This document shows, one piece after another, positions 1 through 11,377 of a DNA stretch of 64,000 bases. This stretch comes from Nyssa sinensis. Its lineage: Eukaryota > Streptophyta > Magnoliopsida > Cornales > Nyssaceae. Where the stretch lies: the NCBI GenBank assembly GCA_008638375.1, contig CM018036.1, positions 10,820,328 through 10,884,327 of the forward strand, given 5' to 3'. The stretch's first letter is position 1. Every line of letters begins with the position of its first letter. A program made the position numbers and the translations under genes. The notes beneath the pieces were generated by a model. That model saw nothing but the letters and a program-made list of their open reading frames with translations, searched no databases and was not told the DNA's origin.

Positions 1-2663
1 AAAATAAAAAATCTACAAAACACTCCCAAAGACAGAAGCAATATGGCAAATTTAACATTGCTATTTGAACAGATTGTCAATATGACAAGGAAATCAAAAT
101 TGTAGGGTTTTGGCCGTAACAAAACTCACAAGGAACAAAAAACAAGAGGCACCTGTAAAATAAACTTATTTATTTTTTTTATGAAAAAAGGTGGTAAAAG
201 ATATCATCTTCACACAATTCAAAAGCCTGCATTACATTTTCATCAAATAGCAAAAAGATACCACCATCTTCACCAAATTCAGAAGCCTATGTTACATTTT
301 AATCCCTATCTATATACTTGAGAAGAGCAAATTGCAAGCTATTCTGTTAATGGCATTTTAGTACGTTCCATTTCATTTAATTTTCTTTAAAATTTAAAAT
401 ACACTTGAATTTCATGGAAATCCTATCAAGCATATAAGAAACTCCAGGATGCCAACACCCAGAAAGTGTCTTTCAATGTTGTAGAGCATCTCTTCTCTTG
501 AGGATGTTTTGAAGCAGAACTGTTAGGGCCAAATGCTTTTATAAATCAAAATCATAGCAGTCAAGCCGACAGGTTATAACAGCAGTCATTGTTCATAAGG
601 CACCTCTTATAATTGTGTAATGCTAAAATTGACATGATACTGCTGCAACCGAAAGTGGGTAGGATGTGAAGAAGAATATTTTTTAAAAAAAGGAAAATAA
701 AGCATGAGGTAAAGGCTCACAACTGAAAAAGAATATTTATATTGAATATTTATTTATTTATTTTGCAAAATAGACAATTAATTGGAATTGTAAACCATTT
801 CGAAATGTCACTTATCCTAAAAAATTTCAGGTTCCAATACTATTTTTTTATAGAAAAAATCATTAATCTATTTGTCTAGATCTAGACAGTAGTTACGAGA
901 AAGGGAAAAAATAAGAATCTAGATACAAAAAATTAAACTCATGAAATTACGAGAGATGAACTCCATTAATTAGTAAAAACAAATATTTGTATAAGTGGAG
1001 GAGAATGTACAGTTTGGCCCAGAGTGCAAGGCTAATAAACAGTACCACTGGGACTCTAGCAAAAGCACTGTATGTATGTGGCAATGTCTCTCACTCCCAT
1101 CTGTGTTAAAATTTTATAAGAATGGGATCCCAAACCACCCACCCGATGAGTTTCACAGATATCGAACATATATATATTAGTCTCAACTTCTAGGAATATA
1201 TTTTTTATTCTTAATGTTTTTCATTATAAGAACATCAAATTCCAATTTTTTTTACGAGTGTTGAAAACTTTTGATTTTGAATTAAGTGAAAAGTAAAATT
1301 ATTTATTGTACTAATAGATGAGATTAAAATTGGGATAGAAAAAGCAAATTCAATTAGTAGTAGGATTAGAATATGAGAAATAAAAGTCTGATAATTGTCC
1401 ATCGAACTGGGGCACAGTTAACAGTAACTTTCATTGGAGGGACCACCAAGAGACGAGGAGGTGGCCCAAATTATTGGGAAGGTGCACTTCATAAATTTGA
1501 CAAAATTTAACATGTTAACTAAGGCAAAAGAATATGATTTCCGAAATTAGGGGATGCAGTGGCCCCCATTCACTCCTTGTATCCAACATTCCTTGCCAAA
1601 TACACATTTGTAGGACTCTAAATCCAACGTAAGGCAGTTGAATTCTTAAAAAAAAAATCAGTGAAGCCAACAAGTAGCCTAGCAACTTTACTGTCCTAAC
1701 AAGGCTAGCAACTTTTTCTTAACTCTAGTTTCTAAAATCAATATAAAAACAAAAAACAAATTCTCACCACCTTCAAATTCTTGAATGGCTTTCTTAACAC
1801 AGTAAGTGAATACTATCACATCATTTTGTTCTTACAGTGCAGCAGAAGAAAATATGTTCGACCTGGATAATGTGCCCTACGCATCACATGACCCTGTAAA
1901 TATTTTACATTTTCTTACAACCTTCAAAACTATCAGCAACATCCTAGAAAAAAACATTAATTCTCCTAAATGGCAGATGCTTAATAATATTATAGCCAGC
2001 TGCCTCCAACCATTACAGATCAAACTCTTGATCAGTCCTGCACCAAACCCTCAATTTTTTCCATCAAACTAACTAAATTAAACAACATTATCTATACACT
2101 TTTGGTCAAACTTTAACCAAATGACTCTTATCACATGTATACAATTTATTTTTTCAAGCTTAACTTTTCCACTCTGATTTACACAAGAAGTAAACTGGGG
2201 AAAATACAAGACCTGAGCCTAAAGAAACAGTTTAAAACCTATGTTACATGGTGACACAGTGCCACAACTATCGGACATGCACAAGACAGGTGTGTCAACC
2301 AAATGAAGAGAATAATTATTTCCAAATATTGTATCAGTTCCTATTATAACTCGAAAAATATGTTTCCCTGCTACATGGTTAAGTACTTGTATAGGAAGCA
2401 CTGTATCACGCCATAAAAAAATGAGATATTGCAGACTTATAATCAATAATCTGCCCTCACTCATGGCAGAGGCACTTCCTGAGTTAAGCCATCCAATAAT
2501 GACCAGATGTGTGATTAACCCAATAACCACGACACAACAATTATTACAAGTGAAAATGAAGCCCATGGTCACACATAGCCACATAGGCAAACTGAAAAAC
2601 ATGCACAATGTATCATTTCAAAACATTATTATTCAAGAAACTAAGACCCTATAGGTCAATTAC
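1..2663. other. Putative long intron 2 of the RPL34-like gene; no coding feature seen
   Basis: This stretch lies downstream, on the minus strand, of RPL34 exon 2. I looked in both strands for the expected third exon (the conserved C-terminal half of eL34) and found nothing similar. Short open frames here have no recognisable domain and are AT-rich. It is therefore either the start of an intron longer than 2.66 kb, with exon 3 left of position 1, or flanking DNA next to a truncated gene copy. Confidence 0.5.
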
Positions 2664-3132
2664 CCCTTGGATTCTCTTCCCAGTAACAGGGCACTTAGGT
2701 CCACTTGCTCTCTTCTTCGTGGTCTGGTACACCAGCCTTCCACCTATATTTCAATCAATGCCAACAAATAAGCAAAAACACTTGAACGTTGATATCTACA
2801 TACATAGAGAAAAATGTATATGTTTGTGTATGGTAAAGAAATGAACAAAACATTAGAGTTTTGCATCGTGGAAATGTAAGAAGATCTAGATTTTACGGAA
2901 AGAGTTGAAAATGCAACCATAAAGCTATCTACAAATCATACGGTTAAGAGCAAAACGCCTGGATCCAAACCGATTGAGAGGTTATAGCAAGGTATAGCTA
3001 AATCTAGGGTTTTGAAAGAAACGAGAACAGAGCAGTTGTTTGTATATATATACCAGGGGTTTTCACGATCCTATGCTGATTCGATTTGGTGGCATAGCTA
3101 TGGCGTTTGCGGTAGGTGAGACGCTGCACCAT
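2664..3132 (-). CDS. RPL34: 60S ribosomal protein L34 (eL34), exons 1 and 2, partial gene
   Basis: Encodes the N-terminal part of cytosolic large-subunit ribosomal protein eL34. Exon 1 CDS is 3132 down to 3054: ATG, then 26 codons beginning [18 protein letters not shown] and ending VKTP plus one base. A GT donor (3053-3052), a 310-bp intron and an AG acceptor (2745-2744) lead to exon 2, 2743 down to 2664, reading [17 protein letters not shown] then [10 protein letters not shown], followed by a GT donor at 2663-2662. Both junctions join in frame and match the usual plant L34 sequence closely. The remaining part, normally starting IPHLRP, is not in the window. The start codon is fixed by the universal MVQRLTYR N-terminus. 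Upstream is a pyrimidine-rich leader and a telo-box, typical of translation-apparatus genes. No frameshift or stop is visible, so it is probably a live gene cut by the window edge; a truncated duplicate cannot be excluded. Confidence 0.93.
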
Positions 3133-3420
3133 CTTCGGAGGACTAAACGCTCTCTATCTACCTGTGTCTCTCTCTAGATAGAGGCTGAAAGGGAGGGTCT
3201 TGCTAGGTCTGGAGTGAACTATTAAAACCCTAGAGAATCCTCAATGCCCCAGATCTGACGGCTGTACACGTTCCTTCCAACGGTTGAGATTGTCTTCGTT
3301 TTGGACATCCCATTATGGATTCAAGTTTGGGTTTTCCAACCCGATTGTATAGTGGGGCGTTAGGACAGTTTGGACAACGGACAACCCGTTGTGATCAGCT
3401 GGTGCAGACCCATCAACCAA
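3133..3420 (-). promoter_or_regulatory. RPL34 5' leader and promoter with telo-box
   Basis: Directly upstream of the RPL34 start codon the minus strand is rich in pyrimidine runs and CTCT repeats (3133-3215). A telo-box (AAACCCTA on the plus strand, 3225-3232) lies about 95 bp upstream of the ATG. Telo-boxes near the transcription start are a known mark of plant ribosomal-protein genes. No convincing TATA box was seen. The upstream limit is arbitrary. Confidence 0.6.
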
Positions 3421-5139
3421 GAGCAATTAATCATTGATAACCAAAAAATTAATAATAATTGACATGAATCGGGTCATGACTTCTATCAATTATATTTTGT
3501 CACCAATGTTATTTTTATCTTTTAAAAGTCGTATATTCATTTTAAATAATATAAAATAATTAGTCAAATTTACGAATCATGCAAAATATATATATATATA
3601 TATTCTAATTAGTATTTATGTATTGTAATATTAATAAAATTTACAGTGTAATTCACATATTTTGTCCAATATATATTTTCAATGGTAGAGCTTAGTGTTG
3701 TCTAGGGAGCATAGTCTTCCAAAATTTTTAATTTTTGTCATTATTTTTTTATAAATGTTTTTTTAAATAAATTAAGAATTATCTCCTAAAAACAAAAATA
3801 AAGTTGTAATTTTTTTTATGAGAAACCTCCTTAAATTTAATTTTTTTATATTGTTGCCCCTTAACTTTTAGTAAATCTAAATCTTGACGATCAAATCAAC
3901 AAGAACATCTTTCCATAAATGACACGGTGACTAAAGTATTGAGTTTATTTAAATAATATTTTACATTTTCGTCACGACGTACGTTGATCTTTTATAACAA
4001 AAGATATTTTAATCTTCTACTTAACTATGCGTAACTTTGAATTTTTATTAAAATCTTAATAGTCTTGATCATGTTTGAATCACTATAAATAGTGATGACT
4101 AGATTTTGAAATGATATTATTACATCGATTAATTATAAAGTATTCTCAACATTGAGAAATAATATTTTCTAAATAATTAAGAAGAATATTTTCTAAATAA
4201 TTATGTCTTAAAAGCTAAGAAATTAAATAAAAAAATCATTTATTTTGTTACATATTAACTAAACACAATTATTTAACAAATCGATTAAATGTAATTATTT
4301 ATTTGTATAATAACCACAATCAATTTAAATAATCTAAACCAAATGTACTGCATGAGCTACCCCTCAACGATTCATTACTTGTTTGGGAAAGTCTAGAAAG
4401 TGAAACCATGGTCATGAGTGATACATTAATTATCTGTTCGGCCCAATTAATATTGTTGAAGAGTTGATTCTAGTAGAATGATTTTTATAAAATTGATAAT
4501 GTATAATTGCTTTTAGGCGTTTGGATGTATATGTTACAAAATTGATTATGAAAACAAAATTGATTATTGAGTGTTTGATAAAAATTATTTAAATATGAGT
4601 CTAGTGCAAGAATGTCTTTTTTGCCATTTATTGTTTATTAGAAAATATTGGATCTTGTTTGGAAAAATGTTATCAAATTAATTTAATAACTAAATAAAGA
4701 ATATATATTAAATTAAAATAAGTAATTATAAATTCTAAATACTTTATATAAGTGCTAAAAATAAATAAGATGAATATTATAATCAAATGAGAAATGTAAA
4801 TTTATAATATGTAAGTCGGACCGAACATAAGGGCATTTGGATAAAATATTAGGCTGTATTTGAATAGTGATTTAGATATAATTTTTTGAAAAATTTTTCT
4901 AAAAATTTTGTAGTTAATTTTTTAAAAACTATGAAAATACATTTGAATATGATAATTTAAATTATAAAAAATTAAAATTAATAACTTATTAAACACGTAT
5001 CCTGTATTTTAAAATTTAAAATTTTGAAAACTTAACCAAACACACCAAATAAAAATGGGGATACGGTTGGAATTTGTGAAAAAGATGGGGACATGGTCAG
5101 AGTTTTTCAAAAAGATTAGGGACACTGCACAAAAAATCA
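3421..5139. other. AT-rich intergenic DNA, no gene seen
   Basis: The sequence is strongly AT-rich and has no open frame with a recognisable domain. It contains a short (AT)n run at 3585-3603. Around 4850-5050 there are fragments such as ggctgtatttgaatagtg and ccaaacacacc, reminiscent of hAT-type MITE ends, but I could not define a complete element. Confidence 0.6.
3585..3603. repeat. (AT)n microsatellite
   Basis: An uninterrupted run of about nine AT dinucleotides within AT-rich intergenic DNA. Confidence 0.9.
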
Positions 5140-6345
5140 GAATCAAATAACTGACTAACATAGATCAAATTTAACGTGAGTCGAGGAATATAATACACAT
5201 CAGGAAGAGATAACCGAGGAGAGACAATAGAACCAGCGCCTGCCAAGGTTATAGGAGTTCCATTGGCAGCAATAACAAAAATAGAAGGAGAAGAAAGAGT
5301 AGATATAAATAAAGATGGATCACTAGTTATATGGTGGGTAGCACCTGAGTCAAAAACCCAAGTGGTCTGAGATATACCTGATGGCTTTGAAGAGAATGAA
5401 CCTACAGAGGGAAAGACTGATAAAGTATTAGGCTGAGGAGTAGAAGCTTCTGTAATTGCTTAGCGATCAGGGACAAGGATGAGGATGTAGAGGGCTCAGT
5501 GACTAGCGGTGCATTTGCTACAATGTGACGATCTCTACCTCTAAATGACTGCTGTTGTGGTCCACAAACTCCCTTGTTTACTAATTTAGGGCGCTGTGCC
5601 TTCCAGTGACCTTTCTCACGACAGAAAGCGCACTTATCAGCACCCACTTTGATTCGCTGCCTAGGCTGAGTGCTAGCTTGTGGCTTAGGTGGAACGGCCA
5701 CCACTGCCTGTGAAGGTAAAGGGAAAAGACCCTTTTCTGGAAGAGCCTTAAGGTGCACTTCCTCAGCTAGGAGCTCATTCATCACTGAATCAACTGAGGG
5801 AAGAGGACTGTGATGAAGAATAGAACCGCGGAGTCCCTCGAAATCATCTTTGAGTACCATAAAAAACTATACTAATCGCTGCTCCTCTCTGAATGTACGA
5901 TATGGCTCATGGGAGCTCAACCCTGCAGGCTCAGTGAGAACTAGCTAATCCCAAAATCCTATCATAATAGAGTAAAACTCCTGTATACTCTTGTCAGCTT
6001 GTCGAGCAGCCCGGATGTCATACTCTAATTGATAACTCTTTGCAAAGTTGGATTGTACAAACAATTTCGATAAATACTCCCAGATTTTTTTGGCCGTGTC
6101 AAACTTAGTTAAATACACTCTAATGGATTGATCAACGGAATTATTTATCCAAGTAATAATCTTCGCATTATCAACTTCCCAAGTGGACAATAGCTGATTG
6201 TAGTTTTCCGCTTTAGTATCAGTTGGAACTTTCTTAATACCAGTAATTTAACCCCATATATTCTTGCCTAACAGAAAATTCTTCATTACATAAGCCCAAT
6301 AAACATAATTACCTTATGCTAGCCTTATATTAATAGTTTGAAGGG
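5140..6345 (-). pseudogene. Copia gag-protease remnant
   Basis: Read on the minus strand from about 6345, this is the gag and start of the protease of a Ty1/Copia retrotransposon. A gag segment (6190-5945, with STWEVDNAKIITWINNSVDQ and the UBN2-like YQLEYDIRAARQADKSIQEF) is followed, after a stop and a frame change, by LRGSILHHSPLPSVDSVMNE and a zinc knuckle CAFCREKGHWKAQR (5860-5402), whose last cysteine is replaced by Arg. After another frameshift comes the aspartic protease start WVFDSGATHHIT (about 5350), with the catalytic DSGA intact, then a frame running to LPDVYYIPRLTLNL. Homology stops near 5140, so integrase, RT and the 3' LTR are missing. Several stops and frameshifts make it a dead copy. 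Confidence 0.88.
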
Positions 6346-7058
6346 AGTCAGAGTTCCCACTTGCCATAACCAACCAAAGAAGATAGAACTTACTACAATG
6401 AAAAAGCAGGCCAAAGCAACAAAAACAATCACCAAACCATAAAACCCAACTTCCAATCCTACAAATAATCCTAAATCAAACAATTGTAGCACTGTTTCAA
6501 GGTTACAACACACCATAGAATGCAGCAAGACACCCAAACACACTAACACAATATCAGCCAACCAACAAAAGTACCAAAAAAATAAGCACCCAACCTCCAA
6601 TATCAAAGCAAAACCCAAACAAACAATTCCAAGTCAGATTCAAGCTCAAAAAACTCTAGGAACAGCCTCTCATGCATTGCATAGTGCTCAACCCACCTCC
6701 AAAATCAACTAAACACATCAAAAACCAAAGGAAACCATCATGGGTTGGTTAGAAACACCTTCTAAAGTCCAAAACACAGCTATTGTGACTGATTAGAAGC
6801 AACGAAATCGAAAAAAAAGGTTGCGATTAATAGATCAAAAAATTGAAGCCAATTTTGGAAAAACATTCGAAAATTAAAAAACCCTATCAAATGGCCCCAA
6901 AAAATTCTGCAAAAATCAGCAAAGCACTCCTCATGAAAATCCGAACCAAACCCTAACCTTAGTTGTTCGAAACTGATGACGTCAACGGTCATATGATAGA
7001 TTAGATACTCCTCCATGTTCTCCTCACTGTTTTTGCTAAGGTCCCACGCTTGATCAAA
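6346..7058 (-). other. Untranslated leader of the Copia remnant
   Basis: This lies between the primer binding site (7059-7070) and the gag remnant on the minus strand. No coding domain is recognisable in any frame. Open frames here are compositional and carry no known motif. Confidence 0.55.
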
Positions 7059-7070
7059 GCTCTGATACCA
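7059..7070 (-). other. Copia primer binding site (initiator Met-tRNA type)
   Basis: The minus strand reads TGGTATCAGAGC, the exact complement of the plant initiator methionine tRNA 3' end. It sits immediately after a CA dinucleotide (7072-7071) that would close the 5' LTR. Confidence 0.85.
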
Positions 7071-7262
7071 TGAAAACTTTGATTCAATAGAGAAAAGCAA
7101 AGAAGAAGAAAGAGCAGCTTAAATATTATATTCTGTAATCTATCAATAGTTGCAAGAGAAAATAATAAAGAACCCTTTATAGTAGGGTTAACAAAAGATC
7201 AAAGCAGTAAACTACCCTTACTGAGGCTAACTAATAATATATAATAATACTTTTCTAACTTG
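7071..7262 (-). repeat. 5' LTR of the Copia remnant (approximate)
   Basis: The LTR ends with CA just before the PBS on the minus strand and contains a TATA-like CTATAAAGGG (about 7175). Its outer end is uncertain: LINE coding homology stops at about 7265, so the LTR is probably only about 190-200 bp and was inserted in, or fused to, the LINE. No second LTR is present in the window. Confidence 0.5.
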
Positions 7263-7397
7263 ATAATCCAAAATCGAACATGATCTTCCTCCCCAAACGA
7301 GAAAGCCACCCTTTTGAGAAAGTCTTCTTTGCCTTTGCTAATGGCCTTCCATAAGCACACCCAGAAAGGTCCTTCCTCTGGATTCGACACCCACCCA

Positions 7398-8446
7398 TGG
7401 TATTAAATATCGACCGTTAGGTAACGTAAAGACCGTTATGTAATCTGTTTTGAACCCTCCGATTTTGTTATACACCGATGTATTGATGTGTAGAAATTCA
7501 TAGGCGCAATGGCCGATACCATTACGTAATGGCCGTTACGGACCGATGTGTAATGGTATCGGCCGATACGTAACAATAATAATATTTTTTTTTATCTTTT
7601 TATCTATTCTAAGGACAAAAAAAATCACTTTTGGCCTTAGATCTAGTGATTTAAATTTATCAAACACAAGATTTGGAAATATGGATATGGTCGGAGTGTT
7701 TAGTAAGTCCTAGAATTATATCTAATTATTTATTACCACAAACTTAAAAGTAAAATTTATCTTATTAGATTTAGTAGATGTTGCTTAAAAATGAATGGAT
7801 CTTATCAGTAGGGCCTAGGATACTTTTACCAAAAAAAAAAAAAAAAATTATAATTGTAAACATTATTTATTTGCTACTTTTGTTTTTGTATTAATATTTT
7901 TGCTCTAAAATCATATAAAGGTATCTTGAGTTTTTGGTTTTTGCTGGTCAAAAACTCGATTATTGTAATATGATTAATCACATTTATATTTTTTGTCATT
8001 TTTGCTAAATTATGTGTTTATTTGGCTTTAAGTCCATTAGTTAACAATTAATATTTATTTATAGTGAATTCTTTGTCTATGTTTTTTTTTTTGTTATATA
8101 TTTGCTGAAATTACTTATAGCTGCATTTTTAATTATTAATTGTCATAGTCAATCATAATAGATTGCACTTTCTTCTTACTTTGATATAAAACTAATATAA
8201 AGTCCTACACAATAAGTAATTATTTCATAGGAGCTATAGAAATGACTAAAAATAATTAAAAACATTAAAAAGTAATAAATTGGAGCAAAACCATGCATAT
8301 TAATAACTTTTAAGAGATTTTCTAATGATTACAAAAAATTCACGGGTGCGGCTCTCGATTCTCGTTCCTTTTCGACCGATACCTCCGATACCGTTACACC
8401 GCTATCTCGACTGTCATGTGTCTCGATACCGCGATTTAAAACCATG
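7398..8446. mobile_element. MULE-like non-autonomous DNA transposon inside the LINE
   Basis: A 1,049-bp AT-rich insertion flanked by a 9-bp direct repeat (acccaccca at 7389-7397, acccactca at 8447-8455; 8 of 9 match). The ends are related inverted repeats: tggtattaaatatcg on the left, and on the right (reverse complement) catggttttaaatcgcg. A 9-bp duplication is typical of Mutator-like elements. Excising the element and one TSD copy joins LINE codons for VGEW to those for VSNPEEGPF in frame, confirming the boundaries. The ends contain repeated CGATACC/GGTATCG motifs and a hairpin (7511-7564). No transposase is visible. Confidence 0.8.
7511..7564. repeat. Perfect 15-bp inverted repeat in the MULE-like element
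   Basis: GGCCGATACCATTAC (7511-7525) is repeated in inverted form at 7550-7564 with a 24-nt spacer, giving a stable stem in the subterminal region of the element. Confidence 0.85.
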
Positions 8447-10230
8447 ACCCACTCACCTACCGAACATCCATATTTTACTTCTATTATCTTCCACCACAAA
8501 GCATGATGTTCCACCGTAAATCTCCAAATCCACTTTCCTAATAAATCTTTGTTGAAAGTCTGCAAATCCTTCACGCCCAACCCACCCCCTCCTTTCTTCA
8601 AATAGCGCATTTTATTCCAACTCACCCAATGCAACTTTTGCTCTCCCTCTTTTCCCTCTCATAGGAAATCTCTTTGAATCTTGTCCAATTTCTTCTCCAC
8701 CGAAGCTGGAATAGGGAACATGGACATAAAATATGTAGGAAGATTTGCCAAAGTGTTCTTAATCAAAGTTAGCTTTCCTCCTTTAGATAAGTAACCCCCC
8801 CTGGGACCAGCCTTTTTTGAAAGTGGTTGATGATAGGATCCCAAATTGACTTACTTCTCGACGAAGCACCCAAAAGAAGCCCCAAATAAACCATAGGGAA
8901 AGACCCGACCTTGCACCTCAAATTCCAAGCCAACGAAACAACATCATCCACCTCCCCACTGGAATGATGTCACTTTTATTAAGATTCACTCTCAACGCTA
9001 AAACCATCTCACAGCAAAGTAACACACATCGCAAATAATGAATCTCTAGCTTAGACGCATCACGGAACATCACTGCATAGTCAACAAAAAGCAAATGCGA
9101 AACCACCACCCTCTCCTCCCTTCTCCACCCAATCTCGAACCTCTTGATTTGCCTTCTCTCTACAGCTCTGGCCATCAACTCGCTCATACCCTCCATGACG
9201 ATGACAAACATAAGAGGAGAAAGCGGGTCTCCTTGACGAATGCCTCGTGAACTATGGAAGAAATCCGTTGCCTTTCCATTAACCAACACAGAAAAGGAAA
9301 CATTTGAAATACACCACTTAATCCACCGAATCCATCTCTCGGCAAATCCCCATCCTCTGTAATATTTACAAACGAAGCTCTAGCTCACATGATCGTAAGC
9401 CTTTTCTATATCAAGTTTGCACAAAAGACCCCCCTCCCCTGTAATTTCTTTTCTCATCTATACATTCATTTGCAATAAGCACAACATCCGAAATTTGTCT
9501 TCCTTCTACAAATGCATTTTGAGAATTTGAAATCAACCCTTCCGGTAACCCTTGCAGCTTGCAAGCCAACACCTTAACTAGCAGCTTGTACAAGCTTCCA
9601 ACCAAACTAATCGGCCGATAATCCCGAATATTCTCCTCTCCCCCATTCTTTGAAATTAGTGTTACAAACGAAGCATTCAAACTCTTCTCAAACACACCTT
9701 ACTCATGGAAATGATGGAAAGTTGCCATAACCTCTCTCCTTATGACCGACCAACATTTCTGATAAAATGCCACAGTGCATCCATCGGCCCCAGTGCCTTA
9801 TCACCATTACATGCTTGTAAGGCTTCTGCTACCTCCCGCTCCACAAAAGGCCTCTCCATAAAAAATCTTTGCTCATCAGACAAATTACCAAATTGAATGC
9901 CATCCAAGTGAGGTCTTCTATCACAAATCTCTGTGTACAAACCTTTATAGAACAGAGCAATTCATTCCTTCACCACATTGTCTTACCTCTTAGTAACTCC
10001 ATCAATCTTTACGGAGTTGATATTGTTGAATCTGCTGTGAACATTAGCCATTCGATGAAGAAACTTTGTGTTTCGGTTACCTTCCTGGAGCCAAAGGGAT
10101 CTAGATTTTTGCCTCCAATAAATCTCCTCTGCCTTCAAAACCCTTCCCAATTCAGCCTTCAAGCCATCTCTTTGCGCTTTATCCTCCTCTGATAACACAG
10201 TCTCCCGCTCCTCCTTGTCCCAAGTCTTTA

Positions 10231-10248
10231 TCTATTAAAAGATTGTAT
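10231..10248. repeat. Target site duplication, left copy, of SINE 1
   Basis: An 18-bp direct repeat, tctattaaaagattgtat, repeated at 10361-10378 with one mismatch. It flanks the short SINE exactly. Confidence 0.88.
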
Positions 10249-10360
10249 CAACCCTTGGGGTTGGACGAGTTGGGAAGAGGCTTGGGTATAATCCCCAAGG
10301 TCCCAGGTTCAACTCCCACCCCAAGGGCCATTTACCTGTCAAAAAATAGAAAAAGAAAAA
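10249..10360 (+). mobile_element. tRNA-related SINE (SINE 1)
   Basis: A 112-bp element bounded by an 18-bp target site duplication. It has an A-box-like segment around gacgagttggg and a good pol III B box, GGTTCAACTCC (10306-10316), and ends in an A-rich tail (aaaaaatagaaaaagaaaaa). Length, internal promoter, tail and long TSD together define a plant SINE. It sits at the 5' edge of the LINE remnant. No coding potential. Confidence 0.85.
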
Positions 10361-10378
10361 TCTATTAACAGATTGTAT

Positions 10379-10830
10379 AGTAGTTTGAAGTGTTTTGGTA
10401 GGGAATCTGTTGTCTACTCTGTCTTCCGCAAAGCTCATTTAAATCGCTGATGTAGTTCTTTTCGGATCTATTAGTTTTTTGAAGTAAAAAAATTCCTTTC
10501 TATCCAGAAGATGAAAAACCAACATCTCCCTCCAGTTCTCTTGCGCAAGGATGAAAAGAACAGTTATCTCTTAGCAATCTTCAAGCTCCTAGGTTTTTGT
10601 TAGCATCCCTCTTAAAGAACTAAAGGTCTGATGGGTTTTGTATGTTTTGTCAGAATTTACATGATGAACTTAATTATGTCTTCCATATTATATTACTAGA
10701 GGTGTTGGCGCTGACCTACCAAAAGCTTGAATACATGTGCAAATTTAACCTCTAAAAGATTGTTCCTTATTAAAAAAGAAAAGAAAAGAACTTCTAAAAA
10801 TTGTTTAAAATGTTATTTTGCAGTTGGCTA
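10379..10830. other. Unrecognised DNA between SINE 1 and the small duplication
   Basis: The first 70 bases keep an open plus frame ending VFRKAHLNR and a stop near 10450, but I do not recognise it. The rest is AT-rich with no feature. An A-rich stretch at 10774-10795 is not associated with a definable element. Confidence 0.4.
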
Positions 10831-10831
10831 G

Positions 10832-11332
10832 AGGCAACAGAATCGGATAACATAAGCTTCTTTCTTTCTCGAAAGGAACTGTTAGCAACTAATTGGGGCT
10901 AGCCTAGTTGGCCACTCATGCTCTCTCCTAAAGGGGAGGTCATGAGTTTAAGTTGCACTCTCCCATTAGGGGGATGTTAGCATTATTTCCACCCAGCTAT
11001 GGGCAGGGAGCCTATATTTGATAGGGTCCTAGATTCATATATTGTAATACCCCATTGCTTCCTTCAAAAAATAAAAAAATGAGAAAGGAACTGTTTGCAC
11101 ACCAAGGGCAAAGGTTCCCTAGAAGTATTATCAATTTATTAAATTCATTTGTCATTGTAGGGTAATCTAATCAATCCTATGGCTTCGCCAATGGGACAAC
11201 AGAAGCTTCTTTTTAGAAAGGAACTGTTAGCACACCAAGGGCAAAGGTTCCCTAGAAGTAGTATTAATTTATTAAATTCGTTTGTCATTGTGGGGTAATC
11301 TAATCAACGCTATGGCTTTGCCTATGGTTAGA
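10832..11332. repeat. Tandem duplication of about 135 bp, first copy split by a SINE
   Basis: Copy 2 is 11195-11332 and copy 1 is 10832-11194. Both contain gaaaggaactgttagca followed by caccaagggcaaagg, then ttcgtttgtcattg-type sequence and a ctatggctt tail. In copy 1 the first motif is present twice because SINE 2 duplicated it on insertion. The order of events is duplication and SINE insertion in one copy only. Confidence 0.85.
10888..11082 (+). mobile_element. tRNA-related SINE (SINE 2)
   Basis: About 195 bp, flanked by a 17-bp target site duplication (gaaaggaactgttagca at 10871-10887; gaaaggaactgtttgca at 11083-11099, one mismatch). The head resembles a tRNA: A-box-like TAGCCTAGTTGG (10900-10911) and a degenerate B box in gtcatgagtttaagttgc. 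The 3' end is ccttcaaaaaataaaaaaat. It is unrelated in sequence to SINE 1. The uninterrupted paralogous copy at 11216 gives the empty site. Confidence 0.88.
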
Positions 11333-11377
11333 ATTTCAACCTACCACATAAGCTGTAGCAAGACTTGTGAGCTCGGC

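Larger units (their letters stand above)
7265..10236 (-). pseudogene. L1-type LINE reverse transcriptase, 5'-truncated and interrupted
   Basis: This is the ORF2 of a plant L1 LINE, read on the minus strand. In order: LKAEEIYWRQKSRSLWLQEG (about 10130), the RT segment [20 protein letters not shown] (about 9670), [24 protein letters not shown] followed by a stop (9410), RQGDPLSPLMFVIVMEGM (9235), then LLFVDYAVMF where a functional enzyme has FADD, so the catalytic site is destroyed. The C-terminal part follows: [48 protein letters not shown], and after the inserted element WVCLWKAISKGKEDFLKRV and HVRFWI. The endonuclease domain is absent (5' truncation near 10230) and the tail is lost where the Copia LTR starts. 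Several frameshifts and stops are present. Confidence 0.92.

Noticed and set aside
1806..2844. Several 77-129 codon frames near the RPL34 gene
   Set aside because: They overlap RPL34 exon 2 or its intron, in other frames or on the opposite strand, with no domain.
6325..7100. Two minus frames of about 100 codons between the Copia PBS and gag
   Set aside because: They lie in the retroelement leader, are rich in Phe/Leu from T-rich DNA, and match no Copia protein.
10235..10438. 67-codon minus frame spanning SINE 1
   Set aside because: The frame crosses the SINE and both target duplications, so it cannot be an ancestral gene.
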